A stretch of DNA of 18,401 nucleotides from JBFMFH01 sp964481395 (GTDB lineage Bacteria > Acidobacteriota > Vicinamibacteria > Vicinamibacterales > JAKQTR01): positions 1 through 18,401 of the forward strand of contig CAYZYG010000102.1 of assembly GCA_964481395.1 (NCBI GenBank), read 5' to 3'. Below the pieces are notes generated by a model. It worked only from the letters and a program-made list of their open reading frames with translations. It searched no databases and was not told the DNA's origin. This document shows, piece after piece, positions 1 through 7,062 of the stretch. The position numbers and the translations under genes were made by a program. Every line of letters begins with the position of its first letter. Position 1 is the stretch's first letter.

Positions 1-142
1 ATTTATGGCGCGACGATGATCCCCCCGGTAACATTATCAATGGCGCGATACGGGGGCTTGAACGCCGCACGGGTGTCCTTTACTCTCAGTGCCGTGCGGC
101 GGTCGCTGGGTTGCGCGACCACCCGCCGAGGGAGGCCCCATC
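1..142. other. Leader region of the sulfatase relic
   Basis: No gene is supported here. The stretch holds a 9-bp direct repeat (ATGGCGCGA at 5-13 and 40-48), a weak C-run/G-run inverted pair (22-27 with 51-56) and a perfect 9-bp inverted repeat listed separately at 64-100. A purine-rich GGAGG at 131-135 is the ribosome binding site that decides the GTG start at 143. The upstream gene, if any, is outside the window. Confidence 0.5.
64..100. repeat. 9-bp perfect inverted repeat upstream of the sulfatase relic
   Basis: GCCGCACGG (64-72) is exactly complementary to CCGTGCGGC (92-100) across a 19-nt loop. It lies 43 bp before the GTG start at 143. It could be a terminator of an unseen upstream gene or a regulatory hairpin in the leader. 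There is no T-run after it, so a Rho-independent terminator is not clearly supported. Confidence 0.5.
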
Positions 143-650
143 GTGCATGCCAGGCTGGTCGTTTCGGTAGTCGTCGCCGGACTGCTGGCGTCGCCCAACC
201 CGCTCTTGGCCGCGCCGCCGAACACCGTCGTCTTCCTGGTCGACGACATGGGCGTGATGGACACGTCGGTGCCGTTCCTGACGGGGCAGGACGGGACGCC
301 ACGGCGCTACCCGCTGAACGACTACTACCGGACGCCGAGCATGGAGCGGCTGGCCGCGGCTGGCATCCGGTTCGGCCACTTCGAGGCGATGAGCGTCTGC
401 TCGCCGACGCGCATCTCGATCGGGCGGGGCACGCTATCAGCTCTTCGACCTGGCCCGGGATCCCTTCGAGTCGACGGATGTCGCCTCCGCGCAGCCGGGT
501 CGGCTTCACGAGATGATGCAGGGGCTTGTGACGAGCCTGGAGCGGCACGGCGCGGTCTATCCGGCCGACCAGCAGGGCCGGCCGATGAAGCCGGTCCTCC
601 CGTCAGCCGGCCGCTGGCCCGCATTATTCACGAATCTCCGCGCTCCGTGA
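143..650 (+). pseudogene. Secreted sulfatase relic with internal deletion and frame change
   Basis: The 5' part starts at GTG 143, 7 nt after GGAGG. It encodes a signal peptide (about residues 1-24), the opening beta strand VVFLVDDMG with the metal-binding Asp pair (residues 34-35), and CSPTR, the CxPxR sulfatase signature whose Cys86 would become formylglycine. Just after this motif (about 415-434) the text jumps, in a different frame, to a typical sulfatase C-terminus. That part begins with YQLFDLARDPFESTDVA at 435 and ends at TGA 648-650. Family members are usually 450-550 residues; only about 97 N-terminal and 72 C-terminal residues remain. The middle, including most metal- and sulfate-binding residues, is gone, so no active enzyme can be made. 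An intact version would have hydrolysed sulfate esters in the periplasm. A collapsed assembly is the main alternative to a true deletion. Confidence 0.85.
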
Positions 651-657
651 ATAACGC
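621..657. repeat. Hairpin overlapping the sulfatase relic stop codon
   Basis: GCATTATTCACG (621-632) pairs with CGTGAATAACGC (646-657), giving 12 bp with one A/C mismatch and a 13-nt loop. The relic's TGA stop (648-650) lies inside the right arm. The AT-rich arms stand out from the GC-rich surroundings. It may be a terminator of the former sulfatase gene or a dispersed palindromic element. Confidence 0.6.
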
Positions 658-677
658 GCCGCACGTCAGTCGATGGT

Positions 678-727
678 CGGGCGGTGAGACTGCGATGTGG
701 GGCGCGTCATCACAGTCTCACCGCCCG
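678..727. terminator. Long hairpin between convergent genes, possible bidirectional terminator
   Basis: CGGGCGGTGAGACTG (678-692) is perfectly complementary to 713-727. After one C/A mismatch, GATG (694-697) pairs with CATC (708-711), leaving a 10-nt loop. The stem totals 19 paired bases. It sits between the end of the sulfatase relic on plus and the end of the S9 peptidase gene on minus, where a bidirectional terminator would be expected. It has no T-run on either strand, so its terminator role is inferred from position and stability. Confidence 0.5.
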
Positions 728-741
728 GACAGGTCCGCAGG

Positions 742-776
742 TCAACTGACCACTGACAGCTGAGAGCCGACGACTA
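742..776. repeat. Heptanucleotide tract A
   Basis: Read in 7-nt steps the plus strand gives TCAACTG, ACCACTG, ACAGCTG, AGAGCCG, ACGACTA; the minus strand reads CAGTTGA, CAGTGGT, CAGCTGT. The first three units are clear and the last two degenerate. The tract starts 14 bp after the 678-727 hairpin and ends 3 bp from the complement of the S9 peptidase stop codon (780-782). Confidence 0.55.
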
Positions 777-779
777 TTC

Positions 780-3700
780 CTACTGCTTCTTGAACATCGG
801 CGTGACGTCGCGCCTGCCGCGTCCGACGAACGGCACGCCCTCGTCCATCCACGCCGGCCGCGGCTTGCCCAGCAGGTAGTGGTCGAAGAACTCGTCCATG
901 TGCACGGTCCAGTGCTTCATGTTGCCGCGGTCGCGGAGGCCGTGACGCTCGCCGTTGTAGACGAACATGTAGCCCTCCTTGCCCAGGCGCCGCAGGGCCA
1001 TGTTGAACTCGATCCCCTGGTACCACGGCACCGCATCGTCTTCGTCGTTGTGGATGGTGAGGTACGGCGTCTTGATCTTCTTCACCCAGAAGATGGGGGA
1101 GTTCTCGATGAACTCGAGCGGCGCGTCCCAGGGCGGGGCGCCGATGCGGCTCTGCGTCTTCTCGTACTGGAACTGCCGCACCATGCCCGTGCCCCAGCGG
1201 ATGCCGCCGTAGGCGCTGATCATGTTCGAGACCGAGGCCCCGGCCTGAACCGCGGCGAACAGGTCCGTGCGCGTGATGAGGTGCGTGATCTGATAGCCGC
1301 CCCACGAGTGGCCCTGGATGCCGATGCGCTTCGGATCGATGAAGCCCATCGCGACGACCGTGTTGACGGCCGGGATGACGCACTTCTCCGCGCTCTCACC
1401 GGGATACCCCGTGTAGTACACGATGTCGGGGCGGAGCAGGACGTACCCGTTGCTCACGTAGCGCGTGACGTTGATGCTCGTGCCCACGTTCGGCGCCGAG
1501 TACGAGTGCAATCCCTGCGTCAGCTCCTCGTAGATGTAGACCATCAGCGGGTACTTCTTCGCCGGGTCGAATCCCTCGGGCTTGGTCAGGATGGCCCGGA
1601 GCGGGCGCCCGTCCGCGTTGATGTAGGTGATGATCTCGGACGTGCCCCACACGAAATCCGCCTGCTGGGGATTCGCAGTCGAGATCTTCTTCATGTCGCG
1701 GAAGGAGGTGTCGCTGACCCAGAGATCCGGGAACTCCTCGAAGCGCGACAGCGTGAAGACCACCGTGTCGGCCTTGGACGCCTTGGTCACCGCGCCGAAG
1801 GCCTTGTCGAGCATGACGATCTTCTCGGGCGCCGCGGTGGCCGAGAACGCCGTCCGATAGAACCCGGTGGCCCGCGTGACATCGTCGGTCGCCGACAGCA
1901 GCATCGGCTTGTCGGTCGGCACGACGCGCTCCTCGGGATCGAGCGAGCGGTAGCGGAGGATCAGGCGCTGCGCCCGGCCCGCGCCGTTCGTGATCTGGCG
2001 CGCGCCGCTGCCGTCGGGCTTCACCTCCCAGATGTCGAACTCGTCATACAGGAGGACCGACTGGTCGTTCGCGGTCCACCCGCCCGAGCCGTACGGTCCC
2101 GGCAGATCCGGTGTGTCGTTCTCCTGCTGGAAGCGAACCGGCAGCTTCTCGGTGAGGTTGACGCGCGTGCCGTCGCTGACGCGGTACGTGAACCAGTGAC
2201 CAGTGCGCTCGTCGAAGTAGAGGACGTACCTGCCGCCCGGCGACATTGCGGTGCCGCCGCCGCCCCAGCGCTCCAGGATTTTCTGCGCCTGGCCGGTCTT
2301 CAGGTCGACGAGATACGTGTCGTTGTACGTCTGATCCCAGGAGATCTCCATGCGGTAGGGCAGATCCGAGTTGCCGAGCGCCCGGGCCGCATCCTCGCCG
2401 GGGTTGACCGTGGGCAAGTCCGGGGTCGCCAACTGGACGAACTTCCGGTCGGCCAGGTGCACGACCGCGCGGTAGCTGCGCGTGCGTTCCTGCTCGGCTC
2501 GCACCTTCTGCATCGGCTGGATGATCGGGTCCTTGTATGACCACAGGTCCACGTTGACCGTGGGCGGCGTCTTCGCGTCCGGGTCGGCCGGCGGATCCGG
2601 CGGTTTGCCGGTCGACAGGAACAGGCGCGCGCCGTCACGGGAGAAGTCCGGGCGGACGCCGTCGGCGACGACCCTGCCGGCGGGCATGCCGGGCGTGTCG
2701 GCAGCGACCAGCTCAATGGCGAGTCGATCGGGGGAAGGCGCGGCTGCCGCGGCCTCGGCGGCGGGCTTCTCCCCGGCGGCCGGCGTGTCGGCTGCCGCGG
2801 GCTTGGCGGGTGCCGCGGGCTTGGCGGGTGCCGCGGGCTTCGTCGTCGCGGCCGGCTTCACCGTGGGCTTGACCGCCTGCGTCATGCCGGCCTTCCAGTA
2901 GTAGAGGCGGTACGGCGACACGGGTTTGTCGTACTCCGCCTGGTCGCTCAGGAACGCGATCTGCGAGCCTGCCTCGTCGAACGCGATGCTCTTGTAGTGG
3001 CCCCGGCCGGTCATCAGCGGGGTGGTGGTGCCATCACCCAGCTTGCGGACGAAGAGGCCGTCCTTCGCCGGCTCCTTCGACGAGGTGGCGTAGGCGAGCC
3101 ACGTGCCGCCCTTGTCGAACACGTACTCGGTCACCTCGGGAATCGTGACCTCCTCGCTCGTGCCGAGGTTGCGCAGGATGAGATCGGAGCCGGGGTCCTT
3201 GCGCTTCTCGCCGTCGCGCGCCTGGCTCGATCCGCGCGCCGTGCCGGCTCCCGCTGCGGCGGGTGGTGTGGCGCCGCGTCCACCGCGGCCGCCTCGCCCG
3301 CCGCTCCCGCCACCTGCCCCGCCGGTGCCCTTGTAGTAGGCGAGCCACGTCGGGGACTTCTCGGGCACGAGGAAGCTGCCGACCTTCTCGACGGTGGTGA
3401 CGGTACCGGCCGGCAGGGTCATGATCCCGAGGGCGGTGCGCGGCTCCCGAGGCGTCTGGCTTCCTCGCCCGGTCGTCCCGCGGCCCTGCTCCTCGCCGCC
3501 GGTCTGTCCACGCGCCGCCTGGCTCTCGCGTTCCTTCTCCTCGTCTGCCTTCGACTGCGCGATCGCGAACACGACGAACTTCCCATCCTCGGTGAAGGTC
3601 GGGCCCGTGCCGCGCGGGTGCTTGAACTCCTGACCGCTCGCCAGGTTCCGCACGACCAGTTCGCCGTCTTCTCCCTGGGACGTCAGTGCGTAGGCGAGCC

Positions 3701-3872
3701 ACTGGCCGTCGTTCGAGAGCCGGGTGCCCTGGATGGACTTCCAGGAGTCGACGACGTCGTACGTGAGCGGGCGCTTCGATGCCGCTGGCGCCTGGGCCGA
3801 GACGACGATGTGCGCGAGCGCGATGACGGCGAACACGAAGATGACGATCCGCCAGGGGATTGGACGACGCAT
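780..3872 (-). CDS. Secreted S9 family (prolyl oligopeptidase) peptidase
   Basis: This 1030-residue protein has a Sec signal peptide (about residues 1-26), a beta-propeller-like region with WD40/PD40-type strands (about 35-740) and a C-terminal alpha/beta-hydrolase catalytic domain (about 755-1005). The catalytic Ser856 is in GHSWGG, the Asp is D945 in HNDEDDAVP, and the His is H977 in ERHGLRD. The family cleaves short peptides in the periplasm or outside the cell, so a role in peptide scavenging is likely. The start at 3872 is chosen because AAAGGAG lies 5 nt upstream and the signal peptide begins there; a further in-frame ATG at 3935 has no such support. Two low-complexity inserts are odd: a Gly/Arg-rich one (about 181-207) and a Pro/Ala/Lys-rich one (about 334-378). 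These lengthen it beyond usual members of 650-900 residues. It lies downstream of the GT87 gene on the same strand. Confidence 0.93.
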   Translation of the reverse strand: MRRPIPWRIVIFVFAVIALAHIVVSAQAPAASKRPLTYDVVDSWKSIQGTRLSNDGQWLAYALTSQGEDGELVVRNLASGQEFKHPRGTGPTFTEDGKFVVFAIAQSKADEEKERESQAARGQTGGEEQGRGTTGRGSQTPREPRTALGIMTLPAGTVTTVEKVGSFLVPEKSPTWLAYYKGTGGAGGGSGGRGGRGGRGATPPAAAGAGTARGSSQARDGEKRKDPGSDLILRNLGTSEEVTIPEVTEYVFDKGGTWLAYATSSKEPAKDGLFVRKLGDGTTTPLMTGRGHYKSIAFDEAGSQIAFLSDQAEYDKPVSPYRLYYWKAGMTQAVKPTVKPAATTKPAAPAKPAAPAKPAAADTPAAGEKPAAEAAAAAPSPDRLAIELVAADTPGMPAGRVVADGVRPDFSRDGARLFLSTGKPPDPPADPDAKTPPTVNVDLWSYKDPIIQPMQKVRAEQERTRSYRAVVHLADRKFVQLATPDLPTVNPGEDAARALGNSDLPYRMEISWDQTYNDTYLVDLKTGQAQKILERWGGGGTAMSPGGRYVLYFDERTGHWFTYRVSDGTRVNLTEKLPVRFQQENDTPDLPGPYGSGGWTANDQSVLLYDEFDIWEVKPDGSGARQITNGAGRAQRLILRYRSLDPEERVVPTDKPMLLSATDDVTRATGFYRTAFSATAAPEKIVMLDKAFGAVTKASKADTVVFTLSRFEEFPDLWVSDTSFRDMKKISTANPQQADFVWGTSEIITYINADGRPLRAILTKPEGFDPAKKYPLMVYIYEELTQGLHSYSAPNVGTSINVTRYVSNGYVLLRPDIVYYTGYPGESAEKCVIPAVNTVVAMGFIDPKRIGIQGHSWGGYQITHLITRTDLFAAVQAGASVSNMISAYGGIRWGTGMVRQFQYEKTQSRIGAPPWDAPLEFIENSPIFWVKKIKTPYLTIHNDEDDAVPWYQGIEFNMALRRLGKEGYMFVYNGERHGLRDRGNMKHWTVHMDEFFDHYLLGKPRPAWMDEGVPFVGRGRRDVTPMFKKQ
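2793..2840 (-). repeat. 18-bp tandem repeat within the S9 peptidase gene
   Basis: An 18-bp unit runs 2793-2810 and 2811-2828 with a partial third copy to 2840. In the peptidase frame it encodes the hexapeptide KPAAPA repeatedly, inside a Pro/Ala/Lys-rich linker of the propeller region. The unit is a multiple of 3, so copy-number changes would keep the frame. It probably forms a flexible surface loop. Confidence 0.8.
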
Positions 3873-3933
3873 GGGCACTCCTTTGCGGGACCGGCAGCCG
3901 CTGGGGTCCGCCGCGGCCGGGAAAAGTCCGCCC

Positions 3934-3939
3934 ATTATG
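3934..3939 (-). promoter_or_regulatory. Candidate -10 element of the S9 peptidase gene
   Basis: On the minus strand CATAAT (3939 to 3934) lies about 60 nt before the peptidase start. It is the loop and edge of a small perfect hairpin, TCCGCC (3927-3932) with GGCGGA (3939-3944). No good -35 hexamer is visible; the position where it should lie is occupied by the heptad tract. This is a weak candidate. Confidence 0.3.
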
Positions 3940-3945
3940 GCGGAA

Positions 3946-4050
3946 AACAGGGATCAGGGACCAGGCGACCCTTCGGCCTCGCTCAGGGCAGGCAGGCGAC
4001 AGGGAACAACGGGGACCACGGGGCCAGGGAGCAGGGGCTCAGGGGATGGG
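3946..4050. repeat. Heptanucleotide tract B
   Basis: G-runs recur every 7 to 9 nt through most of the gap between the GT87 gene and the S9 peptidase gene. The clearest units are AACAGGG, ATCAGGG, ACCAGGC (3946-3966), then AGGGAGC, AGGGGCT and a slipped unit (4026-4046). On the minus strand these read GGTCCCT, GATCCCT and GCTCCCT, which gives the core G(A/G/C)TCCC. The tract is interrupted by a different 20-bp motif at 3969-3988. No gene lies in the 3873-4088 interval. Confidence 0.65.
3969..3988. repeat. Short interspersed motif inside tract B
   Basis: CCCTTCGGCCTCGCTCAGGG breaks the 7-nt rhythm of the surrounding tract. It is a weak imperfect palindrome (CCCT against AGGG). From memory it resembles a motif, CCCTGAGCGAAGTCGAAGGG, that recurs between genes in many environmental bacterial genomes; no search was run. 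Only one copy is in this window. Confidence 0.4.
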
Positions 4051-4088
4051 CGGGCAGCAGAGAGACGGTTGCCGGGGTGTCCGTGCCC

Positions 4089-5291
4089 TCACGGGCTGGC
4101 GGGTCGACGCGCGGACGGCAGCAGCTCACGGTAGACGGCGATGAGCAACAGCAGATTGGCCCAGAAGAGACATCCCAGCGACCCGTAGGCCGTGAAGTGG
4201 CCGAGCAGGGCGAAAAAGGCGATGTTCGACAGCACGATGGATGGCGCGACGAGGATGCCAAGTGCCGCGAACCGCCCGTTCTCGTTAAGGCGTCCGGCGA
4301 GCAGGATCTGCGTGAAGGGGAGGAAGACGAAGTCGTGCGGCCACGACGTCTTGAGCACGAAGGGGATGGTCAGGAAGACGATCTGGAAGCTCCACAGATT
4401 GGCCTCGGGCAGCCTGGCGCGCTGGACGAGGACGACCAGGACCAGATTGGCTGCCGCCACGCCGTACGACACGACGGACAGCGCCGGCAGGGCCGCGGCG
4501 ACATCCAGCCCGATTCCCGCGAACAGCCGGATCACCACGTGCGGGAGGAACTGCGAGTGGGGGTTGGCCGCGACCCACCCGGCATCGCGGAACGCGGCGG
4601 CGAGCGCGCGATAGAACCCGGCCGTCTCGCCCGGACCCAGCAGCACGGCCGGAACCAGAACGAGACACGCGGCGCAGCCAGCGAGAGCAAGCGCGACAAG
4701 TCGCCCGTCACGGCGGGCGGCGAACGGCGCGACGAACAGCGCGGGGAAGAACTTGACGCTGGTTGCGAGTCCTATCAGCCCCGATGGGGTGGTGCGGTGA
4801 CCGCGCTCGTACAGCGACAGCGCACCCAGCAGCAAAACGACGATGAAGACGCTGAATTGACCCGCCCACAGGTTGAAGAGCAGCGGGAACGAGGAGAGCG
4901 CGACGGCCGTGAATGCGAAGTGGAGAAGTGGCCTGGCGGGGACCAGGCTCCGGAACAGCCCGAGGTAGAGGGCGAGGGACGCCAGGTGGAACGCCACCCA
5001 TAGAGCGCTCGCCGCGCGCGCACCCACTGGCGGGAAGGCGGCAAGCAGAATCGCGACGAAGGGTGAGTAGAGGAAACCCGTGACGGGCAGCGCCGTTGTG
5101 AAGACGGCCTCTCCCATCGGGTAGTAGTAGAGGTGGAAGTCGCAGAGCGGCTGCGGGCACGACCGGAGGAAGCCGGTCGCCGCCAGTCGCGGCCACGACG
5201 CGAACAGCGCGGCGGCGAGCAGGAGGGCGATCAGGCCGCACCCGGCCACGAATCCCGGCGCCCCTCCAATGTCGCGGCGCGCATCCCGCAT
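4089..5291 (-). CDS. GT87 / DUF2029-type polytopic membrane glycosyltransferase
   Basis: A 400-residue, highly hydrophobic protein with about eight or more membrane segments. The first segment (about 13-32) is followed by DFHLYYYP (residues 51-58). A D-F-x-x-YY-type motif in the first outer loop is the recognised signature of GT87/DUF2029 enzymes, and its Asp is the presumed catalytic residue. The family transfers sugars, often mannose, from polyprenyl-phosphate donors onto lipid or glycan acceptors on the outer face of the cytoplasmic membrane. The actual substrate cannot be read here. The length fits the family. The start at 5291 is the only ATG in frame before the first hydrophobic segment. 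An AGGA on minus lies about 8 nt upstream, though it may instead belong to a -10 element. The S9 peptidase follows about 216 bp downstream on the same strand. Confidence 0.8.
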   Translation of the reverse strand: MRDARRDIGGAPGFVAGCGLIALLLAAALFASWPRLAATGFLRSCPQPLCDFHLYYYPMGEAVFTTALPVTGFLYSPFVAILLAAFPPVGARAASALWVAFHLASLALYLGLFRSLVPARPLLHFAFTAVALSSFPLLFNLWAGQFSVFIVVLLLGALSLYERGHRTTPSGLIGLATSVKFFPALFVAPFAARRDGRLVALALAGCAACLVLVPAVLLGPGETAGFYRALAAAFRDAGWVAANPHSQFLPHVVIRLFAGIGLDVAAALPALSVVSYGVAAANLVLVVLVQRARLPEANLWSFQIVFLTIPFVLKTSWPHDFVFLPFTQILLAGRLNENGRFAALGILVAPSIVLSNIAFFALLGHFTAYGSLGCLFWANLLLLIAVYRELLPSARRPASP

Positions 5292-5297
5292 GCGCGC

Positions 5298-5325
5298 ATC
5301 CTACAGCAGCCAGGCCGGATCCGAA
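5298..5325 (-). promoter_or_regulatory. Candidate promoter of the GT87 gene
   Basis: On the minus strand TTCGGA (5325 to 5320) and TAGGAT (5303 to 5298) are separated by 16 nt, resembling -35 and -10 hexamers. They would place transcription start almost at the ATG at 5291, implying a very short or leaderless mRNA. The match to consensus is only partial. The rest of 5304-5491 shows no gene; it holds small GC-rich hairpins and the leader of the outer-membrane protein gene. Confidence 0.25.
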
Positions 5326-5491
5326 GCTCGGCCTCGTCAACACCCCAGCGCTGACGGTGTCTCAGGGGGAGAGCCCCTTCCTGTCGAATCAGCCTCCGAC
5401 GACCGAGAAGGTGCCGTCTCGAGCGGGCAGAGCGAGTACGTCCGGGAACGGGGCGACGAGCCGGCGCGTCGTACTGGCAACAGGTGATCTC

Positions 5492-6244
5492 ATGAGATTC
5501 AGACGGCTGGTCCTTCTTGTTCCGGTTCTGCTGACGACTTCGCTCGCGGACGCTGCCGACGCGCAGGAGCGCTGGCGGTTCGACTTCGAGAACGGCGCGG
5601 CGATCTCGGGCTACAACGACGTGCGCATTCCAGGGGATTCGGGCACGAAGTTCTCCCTGACGGACGATCTGTCGGCTGACACGACCTATTTCTGGCGCGT
5701 CCGCGCCGACGTGCGGCTGGCGCCGAGACACGTGCTGTCGGCCCTCGTCGCGCCTCTCGAGATCAACGCGTCGGGCACGTTCGACGAGCCGGTGTCGTTC
5801 GCCGGGGCGACCTTTGCCCCGGGCGTCGCGACCGACGGCCTGTACGTGTTCAACTCGTACCGCCTGACGTACCGTTACGAGCCGGTGCAGACTGAGAACT
5901 GGCGCTTCGGCTTCGGCGTGACGATCAAGGTGCGTGACGCCATCACCCGCCTGACCGCCGGCGGCACCACGGCCGAGAAGACCAACGTCGGTGCGGTGCC
6001 CCTCGTCAACTTCAGGCTCGAGCGCCGGCTCGGCGACCGCGCGACCTTCCTGCTCGAGGGCGACGCGCTGGCCGCCCCACAAGGACGCGCCGAGGACATC
6101 TTCGCCGGCGTCCTGATCCACGGCGGCCCGCGGTGGTCGGTCAAGGCCGGCTACCGCTTCCTCGAGGGCGGCGCGGACAACGACGAGGTGTACACCTTCG
6201 CGATGGTCCACTACCTGTCGGCGGGCCTGGTCGTGCGTTTCTGA
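5492..6244 (+). CDS. Outer-membrane beta-barrel protein, family not recognised
   Basis: A 250-residue protein with a clear Sec signal peptide (about 1-25, ending in ADAADAQ). The mature part is dominated by alternating hydrophobic/polar strands with aromatic girdles, such as TTYFWRVRADVRL, NSYRLTYRYEP and WRFGFGVTIKVRD. It ends in VVRF; a C-terminal Phe is typical of BAM-assembled outer-membrane barrels. I estimate 8 to 12 strands. It may be a small porin-like or structural barrel; no substrate can be named. The start is ATG 5492 with AGGTGA 4 nt upstream. The frame is open further 5', but that extension is low-complexity, lacks a ribosome binding site and would bury the signal peptide. It is transcribed alone, divergent from the GT87 gene and convergent with the next gene. 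Confidence 0.7.
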   Translation: MRFRRLVLLVPVLLTTSLADAADAQERWRFDFENGAAISGYNDVRIPGDSGTKFSLTDDLSADTTYFWRVRADVRLAPRHVLSALVAPLEINASGTFDEPVSFAGATFAPGVATDGLYVFNSYRLTYRYEPVQTENWRFGFGVTIKVRDAITRLTAGGTTAEKTNVGAVPLVNFRLERRLGDRATFLLEGDALAAPQGRAEDIFAGVLIHGGPRWSVKAGYRFLEGGADNDEVYTFAMVHYLSAGLVVRF

Positions 6245-6357
6245 CGCGCGCCTCACGGGACATCGCGGGCCGACGCCGCTTCGGGCGCCTCGCCTGCGTG
6301 GCCCCGATGAAGTCGGGCGTCAGCCAGGCCGGCCGGCAGCGTGCGAGTGCCAGCGGC

Positions 6358-6870
6358 CTACGCGCCAGGCTTGTCCGATGCGAACGAGAAGTGCATCTGG
6401 ACGATGACCCAGCGGCCGTCGCGCTTCTCGAGCACGCCCGTCCAGCGCGTGTCCTTCCAGCCGATCGGCTTGCCGTCCCACTCGCCCATGTCGTCGAGGA
6501 TGGCCGAGAACCACGCCACGTCGCCAGTTCGCGAGAAATTGATGCGCAGCTCACGCACGTCGAGGCTTGTCGCCTTGAAACGCGGGTCCATCCAGAAATC
6601 GAAGTTCTTCGCGAAGGCGTCCCACCCGACCACGGTCGACTTCGAGTCGGGGTGGAAGATGAACAGCGCCGGGTCGTGGGCGATCGTGCGCTCGAGCAGC
6701 GGACGGTCCTTGGTGAGGGCCCAGCCGATCGACGCCCGAATGGCCTGCTCGACTGACGCCCGCTCGGCCGAGGGTCCGGACTGCGCCCGAATCCCACCGT
6801 GGCCACCCGCCAGCGCCACCGCCACACACAGGCCACCGAGAAGGAACCGAATCCCTGCGCGACGTCTCAT
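6358..6870 (-). CDS. Secreted NTF2-like (DUF4440/SnoaL-type) protein
   Basis: A 170-residue protein with a signal peptide (about 1-29, ending GGIRAQ). An NTF2-like cone-shaped fold follows: helices in SVEQAIRASIGWALTKDR, then strands ALFIFHPD, STVVGWDAF, LRINFSRTGDVAWFSAIL, KDTRWTGVLEKRDG and RWVIVQMHFSFA. The WTGVLEKRDGRWVIVQMHFS ending is characteristic of the DUF4440/SnoaL-like family. Members are small ligand-binding or steroid-isomerase-like proteins, and most have no defined reaction. No catalytic residue can be assigned. The start at 6870 is supported by GGGGAG 8 nt upstream on minus. It is convergent with the beta-barrel gene and divergent from the alpha/beta hydrolase gene at 7063. 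Confidence 0.82.
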   Translation of the reverse strand: MRRRAGIRFLLGGLCVAVALAGGHGGIRAQSGPSAERASVEQAIRASIGWALTKDRPLLERTIAHDPALFIFHPDSKSTVVGWDAFAKNFDFWMDPRFKATSLDVRELRINFSRTGDVAWFSAILDDMGEWDGKPIGWKDTRWTGVLEKRDGRWVIVQMHFSFASDKPGA

Positions 6871-6929
6871 GTTTGTGCTCCCCGGGGGCTCATGGCCACT
6901 CTAGCTCCAGTCGCCACCCGGCAACCGCT

Positions 6930-6943
6930 CCGAATCGATTCGG
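6930..6943. promoter_or_regulatory. 14-bp perfect palindrome in a divergent intergenic region
   Basis: CCGAATCGATTCGG is a perfect 14-bp palindrome, 60 bp upstream of the NTF2-like gene start and 120 bp upstream of the hydrolase start. Its position between two divergent genes and its two-fold symmetry suit an operator for a dimeric regulator. A TACATT (6980-6985) downstream could be a -10 for the hydrolase gene. No regulator is identified. Confidence 0.35.
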
Positions 6944-7007
6944 GAGAAGAATCGAAGAACCTGACGCCGCCATCTGACGTACATTCCCCGCTGAGACCCC
7001 CTTCCGA

Positions 7008-7033
7008 GCGTGCCACGAGGCCCGGCGGCACGC
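7008..7033. repeat. 7-bp hairpin in the hydrolase leader
   Basis: GCGTGCC (7008-7014) pairs with GGCACGC (7027-7033) over a 12-nt GC-rich loop. It ends 29 bp before the hydrolase ATG at 7063. It may be a leader structure in the mRNA or a chance event in GC-rich DNA. Confidence 0.35.
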
Positions 7034-7062
7034 GCCGATGACCCCAGAGACGGGAGGACGCC

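Noticed and set aside
435..650. Separate small gene for the C-terminal sulfatase piece
   Set aside because: No start codon with a ribosome binding site precedes it, and its sequence is clearly the tail of the same family as the upstream fragment.
3873..3935. Longer start for the S9 peptidase
   Set aside because: The extension precedes the signal peptide and has no ribosome binding site, whereas ATG 3872 has AAAGGAG at ideal spacing.
5339..5380. Small GC-rich hairpins (ACACC/GGTGT, AGGGG/CCCCT)
   Set aside because: Stems of five pairs are expected by chance in DNA this rich in G and C, and their position gives no added support.
5357..5491. Longer start for the beta-barrel protein
   Set aside because: The added 45 residues are Ser/Arg/Thr-rich with no family match and would displace the signal peptide; ATG 5492 has AGGTGA just upstream.
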